Assembly (NCBI GenBank): GCA_009921465.1
Contig: RFXS01000010.1
Span: forward strand, 1-33,274
Length of the DNA: 33,274 nucleotides
Source: Betaproteobacteria bacterium
Lineage (GTDB): Bacteria > Pseudomonadota > Gammaproteobacteria > Burkholderiales > Burkholderiaceae_C
Direction: 5' to 3'
Below are positions 19,567-27,369 of this stretch, piece by piece. The notes beneath the pieces are model-generated. The model was not told the origin of the DNA. It saw only the letters and a list, made by a program, of their open reading frames with translations, and did no database searches. Numbering within the stretch: the stretch's first letter is position 1; each line of letters opens with the position of its first letter. The translations under genes and the position numbers were made by a program.

Positions 19567-20732
19567 GCGACGGCCCTCGAGGCCAACCCCAACGGGCTTG
19601 GCTTGGCACGCGCATGCACGGTCAGCCGCAACAAGCCCACCAATGTCACCAACATTGCGGCAGATCCTGCGGTGTGCAACAAAGCCGCCACCAGCGGCCA
19701 ATCGAGCACCACGTTGCTCAGCCCCGTGGCCACCTGCAAACACAACAAGGACGCCAAGGCCACCGCCCAGGATTTCATCAACGCACTGTGCCGCCACAGC
19801 AAAGCGCACAACCCCCCCATGGCCAACACGACCACATACGCCCCCAAGCGGTGCGCATAGTGGATGGCCACCAGTGCCGGCATGGGCAGCCAATCGCCAG
19901 TGGCGGTTTGCCCCAATGATCGCCACAATTCGAAACCTCGGGCAAAGTCCATCTCAGGCCACCAACTTTCTTGGCATAAAGGGAAGGTGTTGCAAGCCAG
20001 TACCGCGTAATTGGTGCTCACCCAACCACCCAGCGTGATTTGAGCCACCAGCAATAAAAGCACAGCAGCCACGCCCCAGCGCAAGCCCGGCCCCACCCAC
20101 ACGGGGGCGGACAAACCCAGGCCAAAACGCAACAAGCCCACCTGCCAAACCAGCAAGGCCAACAAGCCCAGGCCCCCCAGCAAGTGCAAGGTGACGATGA
20201 GCGGAAAGAGTTTCATGGTCACCGTCAAAGCCCCAAAAGCCCCTTGCATCAAAATCCAAGCCAAGGTGAACCAGGCCAAACCGACCCCCAAGCGCTGCGG
20301 CCCAAGTTCTGCATCGTCCGTGCGCCAGCTGCTGGCCACTGCCAGAAACAGCACCAAAGCGCCAACCAAGGTGGCGAAATAACGGTGCACCATTTCAATC
20401 CAAGCCTTGCTCCAGGTGACCGCTCCGCTGGGCAAGGCAGCTTCGGCCGCCCGGATGGGCTGCTGTGCGCCCCAAGGGCTGGCTTGCCCATAACAACCGG
20501 GCCAATCGGGACAACCCAAGCCCGAATCGGTCAAGCGGGTGAAGGCCCCAAACACCACCAGATCAAAAGTCAGGAACAACACCCAGACCGTGAGCCGATG
20601 CCGCTTGACCAAAAGTGACGTCGGCGCAGCACCGGACCACCACACCCAAGCCACTGGCCCCAAAGCCAAAAACAAGACCATGCCCAGCATTTGCACAGCG
20701 GGGCTGAGGTCCAGCAAAGGGATGGTGTCCAT
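19563..20732 (-). CDS. ctaA: heme A synthase (CtaA/COX15)
   Basis: Oxidises the C8 methyl of heme O to the formyl group of heme A; 389 residues with about eight membrane segments. The conserved [22 protein letters not shown] segment (about 60-81) holds a cysteine pair, and the heme-ligand histidines appear in [34 protein letters not shown] and [12 protein letters not shown]. An upstream TTG (20744) is in frame but ATG 20732 is preferred. It sits in the order surf1–SCO-like–ctaA–ctaB–sco; the stop overlaps ctaB. The SCO-like gene ends 18 bp upstream. Confidence 0.96.
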   Translation of the reverse strand: MDTIPLLDLSPAVQMLGMVLFLALGPVAWVWWSGAAPTSLLVKRHRLTVWVLFLTFDLVVFGAFTRLTDSGLGCPDWPGCYGQASPWGAQQPIRAAEAALPSGAVTWSKAWIEMVHRYFATLVGALVLFLAVASSWRTDDAELGPQRLGVGLAWFTLAWILMQGAFGALTVTMKLFPLIVTLHLLGGLGLLALLVWQVGLLRFGLGLSAPVWVGPGLRWGVAAVLLLLVAQITLGGWVSTNYAVLACNTFPLCQESWWPEMDFARGFELWRSLGQTATGDWLPMPALVAIHYAHRLGAYVVVLAMGGLCALLWRHSALMKSWAVALASLLCLQVATGLSNVVLDWPLVAALLHTAGSAAMLVTLVGLLRLTVHARAKPSPLGLASRAVA

Positions 20733-20750
20733 GGTGTGCGCCAAGCGGGC

Positions 20751-21443
20751 TCAACGCCCTGGCAAGTCCCAAGAAGAAGCTGCACGGATCAGGCGTTCCA
20801 AATCACGCTTGAGCTTGGGTGCGTTCTCGGCTTCTAAACCGGGTGGGAAGCGCATCATCCATCGCCCCATGGGATCGATCAAGTACAAATGTTCGGTCAA
20901 CTTGTGCCCGGTTTGTGGCATCAGCCATTGGGGCAGTTCTTGTGGGTCCACCCGCAGCATCAACGCGCCCGCAATGGAGGCGCGCAAGGCCGGCGCGACT
21001 TCGGCGCCATCTGTGATCAACCACACCCGGTCGACTTTGTCGCGTTCTTTGCCCAAACCAGCGTGGATTTGACGTTGGAAATACAGATTTTTTTCGCACG
21101 CTGTGTCACACGCGGCCGGGGCTACGCTGAGCAACAGCCATTGGCCTTTGAGATCTTTCAATTGGGCACGTTGACCAACCATGTCGGTGGTGGTCATGGC
21201 GGGCAACTCGCGTTGTGGTTCGATCAATTCACCAAAACTGCGCCGGGCCTCAGGTCTGATCAGGTAATACGTGACATACGAGGCCACCACCGGCGAGGCA
21301 CAGACCAATAGCAAGGCCAACATGCGCCAACGCCCAGCCCAAGTGCGGTTGCCATCGGCTTGCGCCACGGCCACCGGCTGGGGAAGGTCGTAGACCGTCA
21401 AACCCAAGGGCTGGTTGTCGTCAGGTGCGGGATGGGAGGGCAT
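20751..21443 (-). CDS. membrane-anchored SCO-like thioredoxin-fold protein of the oxidase cluster
   Basis: A 230-residue protein with a cytoplasmic N-terminal stretch of about 38 residues, one membrane helix (about 40-62, LALLLVCASPVVASYVTYYL) and a periplasmic domain. That domain resembles SCO proteins: LKDLKGQWLLLSVAPAACD then C112-x3-C116, and LYLIDPMGRW near 186-195. The histidine expected before the IDP strand is displaced (H180 or H185), so copper binding is uncertain and a thiol-disulfide role is possible. Such genes occur between SURF1 and ctaA in other Burkholderiales, I believe, usually annotated vaguely. The start overlaps the SURF1 3' end by 23 nt. Upstream open frame lies within SURF1. 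Confidence 0.8.
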   Translation of the reverse strand: MPSHPAPDDNQPLGLTVYDLPQPVAVAQADGNRTWAGRWRMLALLLVCASPVVASYVTYYLIRPEARRSFGELIEPQRELPAMTTTDMVGQRAQLKDLKGQWLLLSVAPAACDTACEKNLYFQRQIHAGLGKERDKVDRVWLITDGAEVAPALRASIAGALMLRVDPQELPQWLMPQTGHKLTEHLYLIDPMGRWMMRFPPGLEAENAPKLKRDLERLIRAASSWDLPGR

Positions 21444-22209
21444 GGCGCAGGACCAAAATGATTTGAAACCAAACAAACAAAATGACCACCAGGCCAGACA
21501 AAGCGAACCATTGAAATGCATAGCCCCGGTTTTTATCGGCCCCCGACAGGGCGGGTGCCCAATCGCGCGCCAACCCTTCAGACGGCGGACCGGTTTGCAA
21601 CACCGTTGCTGTGATGGGCAATCCCAATTCGGCGGCCCATGTCTGCACATCCAGATTTTGCCTGAGTGCCGATGCCCTTGGTGGCGACCCTGTTGCTGAT
21701 GAATCCGTGGTGCCACCCAGCTCCACCATGCGCGAGGGCTCAGGCGCCCAACGCCCTTGCACGCTGACCAATCCACTGGGCGAGTCCACCGCAGGCAATG
21801 CATCACTGGAGACCCGGTCTCTGGGTGCCCAGCCCCTCTGAACCAGAACCATGGCCGTGGGTGACAAGCGCAAAGGGGTCAACACCCAAAACCCTGGCTT
21901 GGCGTTTTGCATCCGGTTTTGCAAGTAAATGGTGTGCTCTGGTACCCACACACCCAGCAAGCTCACCCGCCGATGCAAGCCTGCGGTCGCATCCACCGGC
22001 GACTCAAATGCCAGATTGGTCAATGGCTCAAGCAAGGCTTGGGCTTGCTGGGCGCTGTGCAAGCCCTCTTTTTGCTGAGCCCGATCGAGTTGCCACAGCC
22101 CCAATCGCGCGGTCAAAGCCACCAATGCCAATGCCACAGCCGTGACAAACCACCACCTGGCGCTGCGCCAAGCGGGGCGGCTCACAACGGGCAACGGCTT
22201 GGGGGTCAT
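21421..22209 (-). CDS. SURF1 family cytochrome oxidase biogenesis protein
   Basis: Assembly factor linked to insertion of heme a into subunit I; 262 residues. Architecture is classic: an N-terminal membrane helix (about 20-40, WWFVTAVALALVALTARLGLWQLDRAQQK with the conserved LGxWQLxR pattern), a periplasmic domain with NRMQNAKPGFWVLTPL and VLVQRGWAPRD, and a C-terminal helix (YAFQWFALSGLVVILFVWF). The loop around residues 150-190 is low in conservation. It is divergent from the DUF2909 gene across 26 bp and overlaps the SCO-like gene. Confidence 0.94.
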   Translation of the reverse strand: MTPKPLPVVSRPAWRSARWWFVTAVALALVALTARLGLWQLDRAQQKEGLHSAQQAQALLEPLTNLAFESPVDATAGLHRRVSLLGVWVPEHTIYLQNRMQNAKPGFWVLTPLRLSPTAMVLVQRGWAPRDRVSSDALPAVDSPSGLVSVQGRWAPEPSRMVELGGTTDSSATGSPPRASALRQNLDVQTWAAELGLPITATVLQTGPPSEGLARDWAPALSGADKNRGYAFQWFALSGLVVILFVWFQIILVLRHALPSRT

Positions 22210-22223
22210 ATCAAAACAAGACC

Positions 22224-22230
22224 GATAATC
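22224..22230. promoter_or_regulatory. candidate shared -10, SURF1 / DUF2909
   Basis: GATAAT (22224-22229) on + ends exactly 6 nt before the DUF2909 ATG; GATTAT on - (22230-22225) lies 15 nt before the SURF1 ATG. The site is the centre of a near-palindrome CCGATAATCGG. No convincing -35 on either strand. Confidence 0.4.
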
Positions 22231-22235
22231 GGGCC

Positions 22236-22457
22236 ATGAAATGGATTGTGGCTTTGGCTTTTGTGGCCATCATTGGCAGCTTGGGTGCGGCGTTGTTCTT
22301 CATGATGCGTGACGGGCGAAACGGCGAGTCCAAGACCAACAACATGGTGCGGGCACTGGCCATGCGCGTGGGGTTTTCGATCGCTTTGTTCCTGTGTGTG
22401 CTGCTGGCTTGGAAATTGGGTTATATCCACCCCTCAGGCATTCCAGCCGGTCATTGA
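22236..22457 (+). CDS. DUF2909 family twin-transmembrane protein
   Basis: A 73-residue protein with two hydrophobic helices, about residues 3-22 (IVALAFVAIIGSLGAALFFM) and 44-63 (RVGFSIALFLCVLLAWKLGY), joined by a polar loop with RDGRNGESKTNNM. The loop and the second-helix RVGFSIALF pattern match the DUF2909 family, whose function is unknown. It is the only gene in the oxidase cluster on the opposite strand, placed between SURF1 and coxC. Its consistent presence there in related genomes suggests an oxidase-related role, which is inference. No Shine-Dalgarno precedes the ATG; a GATAAT lies 6 nt upstream. Confidence 0.85.
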   Translation: MKWIVALAFVAIIGSLGAALFFMMRDGRNGESKTNNMVRALAMRVGFSIALFLCVLLAWKLGYIHPSGIPAGH

Positions 22458-22520
22458 GTGGAGCCGCGCCCTTGCAAGCACGGCATGGAAGTTTGTTCAA
22501 ATCAATCGCGGTTTGGGACA

Positions 22521-22545
22521 AAAAAGGCCGCTCTCAGCGGCCTTT
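22521..22545 (-). terminator. intrinsic terminator of the coxB–coxC unit
   Basis: A 10-bp stem (AAAGGCCGCT with AGCGGCCTTT) and a 3-nt loop. On the minus strand it is followed by a T6 run counting the stem foot. It lies 22 bp past the coxC stop and 63 bp past the DUF2909 stop, so it may also act weakly on the + strand. It separates the structural-subunit unit from the SURF1–sco unit. Confidence 0.75.
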
Positions 22546-22567
22546 GAGGGTGTTGCCTTGTGAGGCA

Positions 22568-23449
22568 TCACATCCAGTAAACCAGGATGTACAAACCCAA
22601 CCAGACCACGTCCACAAAGTGCCAGTACCAGGCTGCGCCTTCAAACCCAAAATGTTTGTCAGCCGTGAAGTGGCCCTTTTGCAAACGCAAAGTGATGACC
22701 AGCAACATCAACATGCCCAAAAACACGTGGAACCCGTGGAACCCGGTGAGCATGAAGAAGGTCGAACCATAAGCCCCTGAAGTCAGCTTGAGGTTCATGT
22801 CACTGTATGCATGGGCGTATTCATAGCCCTGCACCAGCAAGAACACGATGCCCAACAACACCGTCAGCCACATGAAGGTGATGGTGCGGCCGCGGTGGTT
22901 TTCGCGCAAAGCATGGTGTGCGATGGTCAAGGTCACACCCGAGGACAACAGCAAAGCCGTGTTGATGGTGGGCAACCAAAACGGCGTCATGGTCTGGAAC
23001 GGCTCAATGATCCCTGCGGGGGAAGCCGTGGCGCCGGCAGCCAACGTGGGCCAAACGGCTTTGAAGTCTGGCCACAGCAAGGCATTTTCCAAGCTGCCCA
23101 ACATGGGCACCGAATGCGCTCGCGCCCACCACAGGGCGGAGAAAAAGGCACCAAAGAACATCACCTCAGAGAAGATGAACCAGCTCATGCTCCAGCGGTA
23201 AGACAATTCCACCTTGTGACCATAGCTGCCCGCTTCGCTTTCGGCAATCGCCTCGCCAAACCATTGGTAAAGCACAAACAGCCAAAACGCCAGGCCAAAG
23301 AACAGGGCGTATTTACCCCAGTCTGCGCCATTGACCCATTGGCCCGCGCCCAGGATCACAAAAAACAAACCCAATGCCGCCATCGCCGGGTGGCGTGAGG
23401 GGCTTGGCACAAAGTAGTAAGGTGTTCCACCCTGGGTATTGGCGCTCAT
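22568..23449 (-). CDS. coxC: cytochrome c oxidase subunit III
   Basis: Third core subunit of the aa3-type oxidase, which stabilises proton uptake by subunit I; 293 residues and seven membrane helices. The N-terminus PYYFVPSPSRHPAMAALGLF is typical. WFIFSEVMFFGAFFSALWWAR carries the conserved helix III Glu, and the end GFHGFHVFLGM followed by WYWHFVDVVWLGLY is diagnostic. AGGAG lies 8 nt before the ATG, in the 15-bp gap after DUF2970. Last gene of the coxB–coxA–small protein–ctaG–DUF2970–coxC unit, followed by a terminator. Confidence 0.97.
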   Translation of the reverse strand: MSANTQGGTPYYFVPSPSRHPAMAALGLFFVILGAGQWVNGADWGKYALFFGLAFWLFVLYQWFGEAIAESEAGSYGHKVELSYRWSMSWFIFSEVMFFGAFFSALWWARAHSVPMLGSLENALLWPDFKAVWPTLAAGATASPAGIIEPFQTMTPFWLPTINTALLLSSGVTLTIAHHALRENHRGRTITFMWLTVLLGIVFLLVQGYEYAHAYSDMNLKLTSGAYGSTFFMLTGFHGFHVFLGMLMLLVITLRLQKGHFTADKHFGFEGAAWYWHFVDVVWLGLYILVYWM

Positions 23450-23464
23450 TGAAACGACTCCTAA

Positions 23465-23680
23465 TTATTTCGCAACGACCCAGTTGACCACCAAGATCAA
23501 CCCGATCACAAACATCAAACCAGACACCAGCCCGACCAAAAGCACGTGCAAGGGGGACACCTTGGCCGCGTCTTCTGCAAAGCCGCTGTTTTTGCGGATG
23601 CCCAAAAACGACCATGCCACGGCCAACATGGCACGGGCAAAAGAGTTTTTAGCCACTTTCACGGGCAAAACTTCGTTCAT
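23465..23680 (-). CDS. DUF2970 family small membrane protein
   Basis: A 71-residue protein with one clear C-terminal membrane helix (about 44-68, LHVLLVGLVSGLMFVIGLILVVNWVV) and a shorter hydrophobic N-terminal segment with AVAWSFLGIRKNSG, the mark of DUF2970. Function is unknown. It sits between ctaG and coxC in oxidase clusters of Burkholderiales, so a role in oxidase assembly or stability is likely but unproven. Its ATG overlaps the ctaG stop (ATGA). Confidence 0.88.
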   Translation of the reverse strand: MNEVLPVKVAKNSFARAMLAVAWSFLGIRKNSGFAEDAAKVSPLHVLLVGLVSGLMFVIGLILVVNWVVAK

Positions 23681-24273
23681 GCGCCGCCCCCAACAGGGAC
23701 TGCCAAAGGCAAGGCGGCCACAGGCGCGGCCGGGGTTTTGGCACCCACTTCAAAAAAGGTATAGGACAAAGTGATGGTGGTCACATCTTTGGACAGCTTG
23801 TTGTCAACCACAAACACCACCGGCCACTGCTTTTTTTCACCCGGTGCCAACGTGTATTGATTGAAGCAAAAACACTCCAGCTTATTGAAATGCGCAGCCG
23901 CTTGGCGGGGCGCATAACTGGGAATGGCTTGGGCCGACATGGTGCGGTCTTGCACGTTTTCAAACTCGTACATCACCGTCGTCAATTCACCAGGGTGCAC
24001 TTGAACAGAACGCTGAGCGGGCCTGAACTGCCAAGGTCCACGGGCATTGGCATCAAACTCAACGGTGATGCTGCGGGTGGTGTCAACCTGCGTATTGGCC
24101 AACGTGGCGCGCGCGTTGTTGGAGCCCTTGGCCTCTTTTTCACCCAAGGCCAAGATGTTGATGCCGGTGAACTCGCAAATGGCCTTGTACATGGGCACCA
24201 GTGCATAACCAAAGGCAAACATGCCCACAGCAATGATGACCAACTTGCGCAGCAATAACAGGTTGTGCGTCAT
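23677..24273 (-). CDS. ctaG: cytochrome c oxidase assembly protein CtaG (Cox11)
   Basis: Periplasmic copper chaperone that loads the CuB site of subunit I; 198 residues. One N-terminal membrane anchor (about 9-28) is followed by VPMYKAICEFTGIN with the conserved C33. The copper ligands are C134 and C136 in the ECFCFNQY motif, preceded by HFNKL. The immunoglobulin-like beta fold continues to VTTITLSYTFFEV; the last 25 residues are a low-complexity Ala/Pro/Val tail. It begins 3 bp after the small assembly gene and overlaps the DUF2970 start. Confidence 0.96.
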   Translation of the reverse strand: MTHNLLLLRKLVIIAVGMFAFGYALVPMYKAICEFTGINILALGEKEAKGSNNARATLANTQVDTTRSITVEFDANARGPWQFRPAQRSVQVHPGELTTVMYEFENVQDRTMSAQAIPSYAPRQAAAHFNKLECFCFNQYTLAPGEKKQWPVVFVVDNKLSKDVTTITLSYTFFEVGAKTPAAPVAALPLAVPVGGGA

Positions 24274-24276
24274 GAA

Positions 24277-24393
24277 TTAACCCGGGCTGCTCAACAAGGT
24301 GATTTTGGCCAAAAAGCCCAGCAAAAAAACCAGCGCCACCGACGCCAAGATCAAGGCGAGCTTGAGGTTTTGCTTTTTTTGTTCCGGGCTCAT
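24277..24393 (-). CDS. cytochrome oxidase small assembly protein (38 aa)
   Basis: A 38-codon gene filling the gap between coxA and ctaG. It begins MSPEQKKQNLKLAL and continues as one membrane helix (about 12-34, LALILASVALVFLLGFLAKI), ending in LLSSPG and TAA. A peptide of this size and pattern is usual at this place in Burkholderiales oxidase clusters and is named cytochrome oxidase small assembly protein there. Spacing is tight: 8 bp after the coxA stop and 3 bp before the ctaG ATG. It is too short for most gene finders and easily missed. Confidence 0.85.
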   Translation of the reverse strand: MSPEQKKQNLKLALILASVALVFLLGFLAKITLLSSPG

Positions 24394-24401
24394 GCTGTCA
24401 A

Positions 24402-26036
24402 TCAGAACGAAAGCACCTTGGTGGCCGTGGCATCAAGCTTGGGCGGGGTCTCAAAGGTATGGAACGGTGCGGGCGAAGGCACTTCCCACTCCAGGCCTTC
24501 AGCGGCCTCCCATGGGCGCTGGGGTGCGGCAGCACCTTGGCCACGCATGGTGGGCAACACGATGAACAAGAAGAAGTACACCTGGGCGAAACCGAAGGCA
24601 AAAGCGCCCACAGAAGCCACCGCATTGAAGTCGGCAAACTGCATGGGGTAGTCGGCATAACGACGGGGCATGCCAGCCAGACCCAAGAAGTGCATGGGGA
24701 AGAAGGTGACGTTGAAGGAAATCAGGGTCCACCAGAAATGGATCTTGCCGCGTGTTTCGTTGTACATCACGCCCGTCCACTTGGGTGACCAGTAATAGTA
24801 GCCAGCGAACATGGTGAACAAGGAACCGGCCACCAACACATAGTGGAAGTGGGCCACCACGTAGTAGCCGTCTTGCAGTTGCAAGTCGATCGGGGCCATG
24901 GCCAAAATCAAGCCGGTGAAGCCACCCATGGTGAACACAAAGATGAAGCCCACCGCAAACAGCATGGGGGTTTCAAAGGTCATCGAACCTTTCCACATGG
25001 TGGCGATCCAATTGAACACCTTCACGCCCGTGGGCACAGAGATGAGCATGGTGGCGTACATGAAGAACAACTGCCCTGTCACTGGCATGCCAGTGGTGTA
25101 CATGTGGTGCGCCCACACAATGAAAGACAAGATGGCGATCGATGAAGTGGCATACACCATCGATGCGTAGCCAAATAATTTTTTACGTGCAAAGGCGGGC
25201 ACGATTTGGCTGATGATGCCAAACGCCGGCAAGATCATGATGTAGACCTCGGGGTGCCCAAAGAACCAGAAGATGTGCTGGAACATGACCGGGTCGCCAC
25301 CACCGGCGGGGTTGAAGAAAGTGGTGCCAAAGTGGCGGTCGGTCAAGGTCATGGTGATGACGCCGGCCAACACAGGCATCACGGCAATCAGCAAGTAAGC
25401 GGTGATCAACCAGGTCCATACGAACATGGGCATTTTCATCAGCGTCATGCCTGGGGCACGCATGTTCAAAATGGTCACGATGATGTTGATCGAACCCATG
25501 ATTGAAGATGCGCCCAAGAGGTGAAGGGCAAAAATACCGGCATCCAGCGAGGGGCCCATTTGCAGGGTCAGCGGGGCATACAAAGTCCAGCCAGCCGCCG
25601 GAGCGCCACCAGGCATGAAGAAAGAACCCGCCAGCATGGCAGCTGCTGGAATCATCAGCCAAAAACTGAAGTTGTTCATGCGGGCAAAAGCCATGTCAGC
25701 TGCGCCAATTTGCAGCGGAATCATCCAGTTGGCAAAGCCCACAAAGGCCGGCATGATGGCGCCAAACACCATGATCAGGCCGTGCATGGTCGTCAGTTGG
25801 TTGAACAGTTCGGGGTTGACCACTTGCAGACCAGGCTGAAACAACTCAGCACGGATCAGCAATGCCAACACGCCGCCAATCATCAACATGGTGAAGGCAA
25901 ACAACAGGTACAGCGTGCCGATGTCTTTGTGGTTGGTGGCATGCACCCAACGGCGCCAGCCATGTGGGGCTCCGTGGTGATCGTCATGCCCGTGGTCGCC
26001 AGCGGTGTGGCCATGGGGGTCGAGAACTGCGCTCAT
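24402..26036 (-). CDS. coxA: cytochrome c oxidase subunit I (aa3-type)
   Basis: Catalytic subunit with heme a and the heme a3–CuB centre; 544 residues and 12 membrane helices. Ligands are readable: H85 in TMHGLIM and the His in VAHFHYV for the hemes; H261 in FGHPEVY with Y265 (the cross-linked pair) and H310-H311 in WAHHMYTTG for CuB. E263 marks the D proton channel, with D114 and N121 at its entrance; VPTGVKVF carries the K-channel lysine. The first 25 residues are His-rich (7 His), outside the conserved core. GGAAG precedes the ATG. It lies 30 bp after coxB. Confidence 0.98.
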   Translation of the reverse strand: MSAVLDPHGHTAGDHGHDDHHGAPHGWRRWVHATNHKDIGTLYLLFAFTMLMIGGVLALLIRAELFQPGLQVVNPELFNQLTTMHGLIMVFGAIMPAFVGFANWMIPLQIGAADMAFARMNNFSFWLMIPAAAMLAGSFFMPGGAPAAGWTLYAPLTLQMGPSLDAGIFALHLLGASSIMGSINIIVTILNMRAPGMTLMKMPMFVWTWLITAYLLIAVMPVLAGVITMTLTDRHFGTTFFNPAGGGDPVMFQHIFWFFGHPEVYIMILPAFGIISQIVPAFARKKLFGYASMVYATSSIAILSFIVWAHHMYTTGMPVTGQLFFMYATMLISVPTGVKVFNWIATMWKGSMTFETPMLFAVGFIFVFTMGGFTGLILAMAPIDLQLQDGYYVVAHFHYVLVAGSLFTMFAGYYYWSPKWTGVMYNETRGKIHFWWTLISFNVTFFPMHFLGLAGMPRRYADYPMQFADFNAVASVGAFAFGFAQVYFFLFIVLPTMRGQGAAAPQRPWEAAEGLEWEVPSPAPFHTFETPPKLDATATKVLSF

Positions 26037-26066
26037 GGAATCTTCCTTCTCAATCGGGGCATGGGT

Positions 26067-27230
26067 TTAACGGGCGGCCTTGACTTCGGCGGGCTGCACC
26101 AACTGACCCGTCTTGTTGGACCAGTTGTTTTTTGTGTAGCTGATGACGGCGGCCAAATCGGTGTCGCTCAACTGCTTCCATGCGGGCATGGTGCCGTTGT
26201 TTTGGCCATTGAGCAGCACCTTGATCTGCCGGGTCTTGTCGGCGTCGAGCACCACGGCAGCACCGTCCAGTGGCTTGATGGGGCCAGCCCCTTTGCCGCT
26301 GGCTTGGTGACAGGCCGCACAGTTGGCGGCATAAACTTTTTCGCCGCGCTTGAGGATGTCGTCGAGCGCCCACACCTTGCTCGGGTCGTCGAGCTTGGCG
26401 GCCATTTTCTTTTGCTGGTCTTGCACCCATGCCGCGTAATCGGTGGCGCTGAGGACCTTGACATGGATGGGCATGTAAGCATGCTCTTTGCCGCACAACT
26501 CTTGGCACTGACCGTAAAAGTCGCCCGTGCGCTCAGCGCGGAACCAGGTGTCGCGCACAAAGCCGGGGATGGCGTCTTGCTTGACGCCAAAAGCGGGCAC
26601 GGCAAACGCATGGATCACATCGTTGGCGGTGGTGATGATGCGCACTTTTTTGTCCACCGGCACCACCAAGGGGTTGTCCACTTTGAGCAAGTAGTTGTCG
26701 ATGTCCACGCCCTTGGCACCATTGTTGGACATTTCGCGGTGCTCGTTGTCCAAGGTGGAGACGAAGCCAATGCCCTCGCCTTCGCCTTTGATGTAGTCGT
26801 AGCCCCACTTCCACTGGTAACCAGTGACCTTGATGGTCAGCTCGGCGTTGGAGGTGTCTTTGCTGGCCACAACAGCCTTGGTGGCAGGCAGGGCCATCAA
26901 AATGACAATGATGAACGGCACCACGGTCCAAGCAATTTCAACCTTGACCGACTCATGAAAAGTCGCAGGCTTGTGGCCCACTGATTTGCGGTGCTTCCAT
27001 ATGGAATAGAACATCACGCCAAAAACGACCACAAAAATAACGGTGCAGATGATCAGCATGAACCAATGCAACCAAGCCTGCTCTTCAGCAATTTTGGTCG
27101 CTGCCAAAGGCAAGTTAAGTTGGCGCACAGCCGGACCGCCAGGCAGATCGTTGACTGCCCAAGCCGAGTTGGCCATCCAGGCGCCCAGCATCAGCGTGGC
27201 CGCGTTCAATTTCCCAAAGAGCTTGTTCAT
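26067..27230 (-). CDS. coxB: cytochrome c oxidase subunit II with fused cytochrome c domain
   Basis: Accepts electrons from cytochrome c through CuA; 387 residues. Signal peptide to about residue 25 (NSAWA), two membrane helices (about 55-76 and 98-116), then the cupredoxin domain. CuA ligands are H207, C242, E244, C246, H250 and M253, the complete set. A C-terminal class I cytochrome c domain follows, with C304-x2-C307-H308 and a probable axial Met in GTMPAW (M348), so this is a caa3-like subunit II. ATG 27230 was chosen for its signal peptide; the frame is open upstream to 27302. First gene of the oxidase unit. No strong Shine-Dalgarno is seen. Confidence 0.97.
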   Translation of the reverse strand: MNKLFGKLNAATLMLGAWMANSAWAVNDLPGGPAVRQLNLPLAATKIAEEQAWLHWFMLIICTVIFVVVFGVMFYSIWKHRKSVGHKPATFHESVKVEIAWTVVPFIIVILMALPATKAVVASKDTSNAELTIKVTGYQWKWGYDYIKGEGEGIGFVSTLDNEHREMSNNGAKGVDIDNYLLKVDNPLVVPVDKKVRIITTANDVIHAFAVPAFGVKQDAIPGFVRDTWFRAERTGDFYGQCQELCGKEHAYMPIHVKVLSATDYAAWVQDQQKKMAAKLDDPSKVWALDDILKRGEKVYAANCAACHQASGKGAGPIKPLDGAAVVLDADKTRQIKVLLNGQNNGTMPAWKQLSDTDLAAVISYTKNNWSNKTGQLVQPAEVKAAR

Positions 27231-27323
27231 GGTGTTGGAAGACGTGAAAATTGGAGTGGCCGTTGAGATGGTTTGATTTCGTGGCCACATAGAAGGATGC
27301 ATCTGAGTGAATTCAATTTCTGT

Positions 27324-27332
27324 ATTCTAGCA
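27324..27332 (-). promoter_or_regulatory. candidate extended -10 promoter of coxB
   Basis: On the minus strand TGCTAGAAT reads as an extended -10 (TG-N-TAGAAT, 5/6 to TATAAT). It lies about 93 nt before the coxB ATG and about 38 nt past the methyltransferase stop. A weak -35 is expected for extended -10 promoters and none was found. Confidence 0.4.
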
Positions 27333-27369
27333 ATCTGCGCAAGCACTTTGGCTGACGCTTTGCTTTCAC

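Noticed and set aside
25521-26984. 487-codon open frame on + opposite coxA and coxB
   Set aside because: It is the antisense shadow of two unmistakable oxidase genes; its translation has no domain-like pattern and it crosses their boundary.
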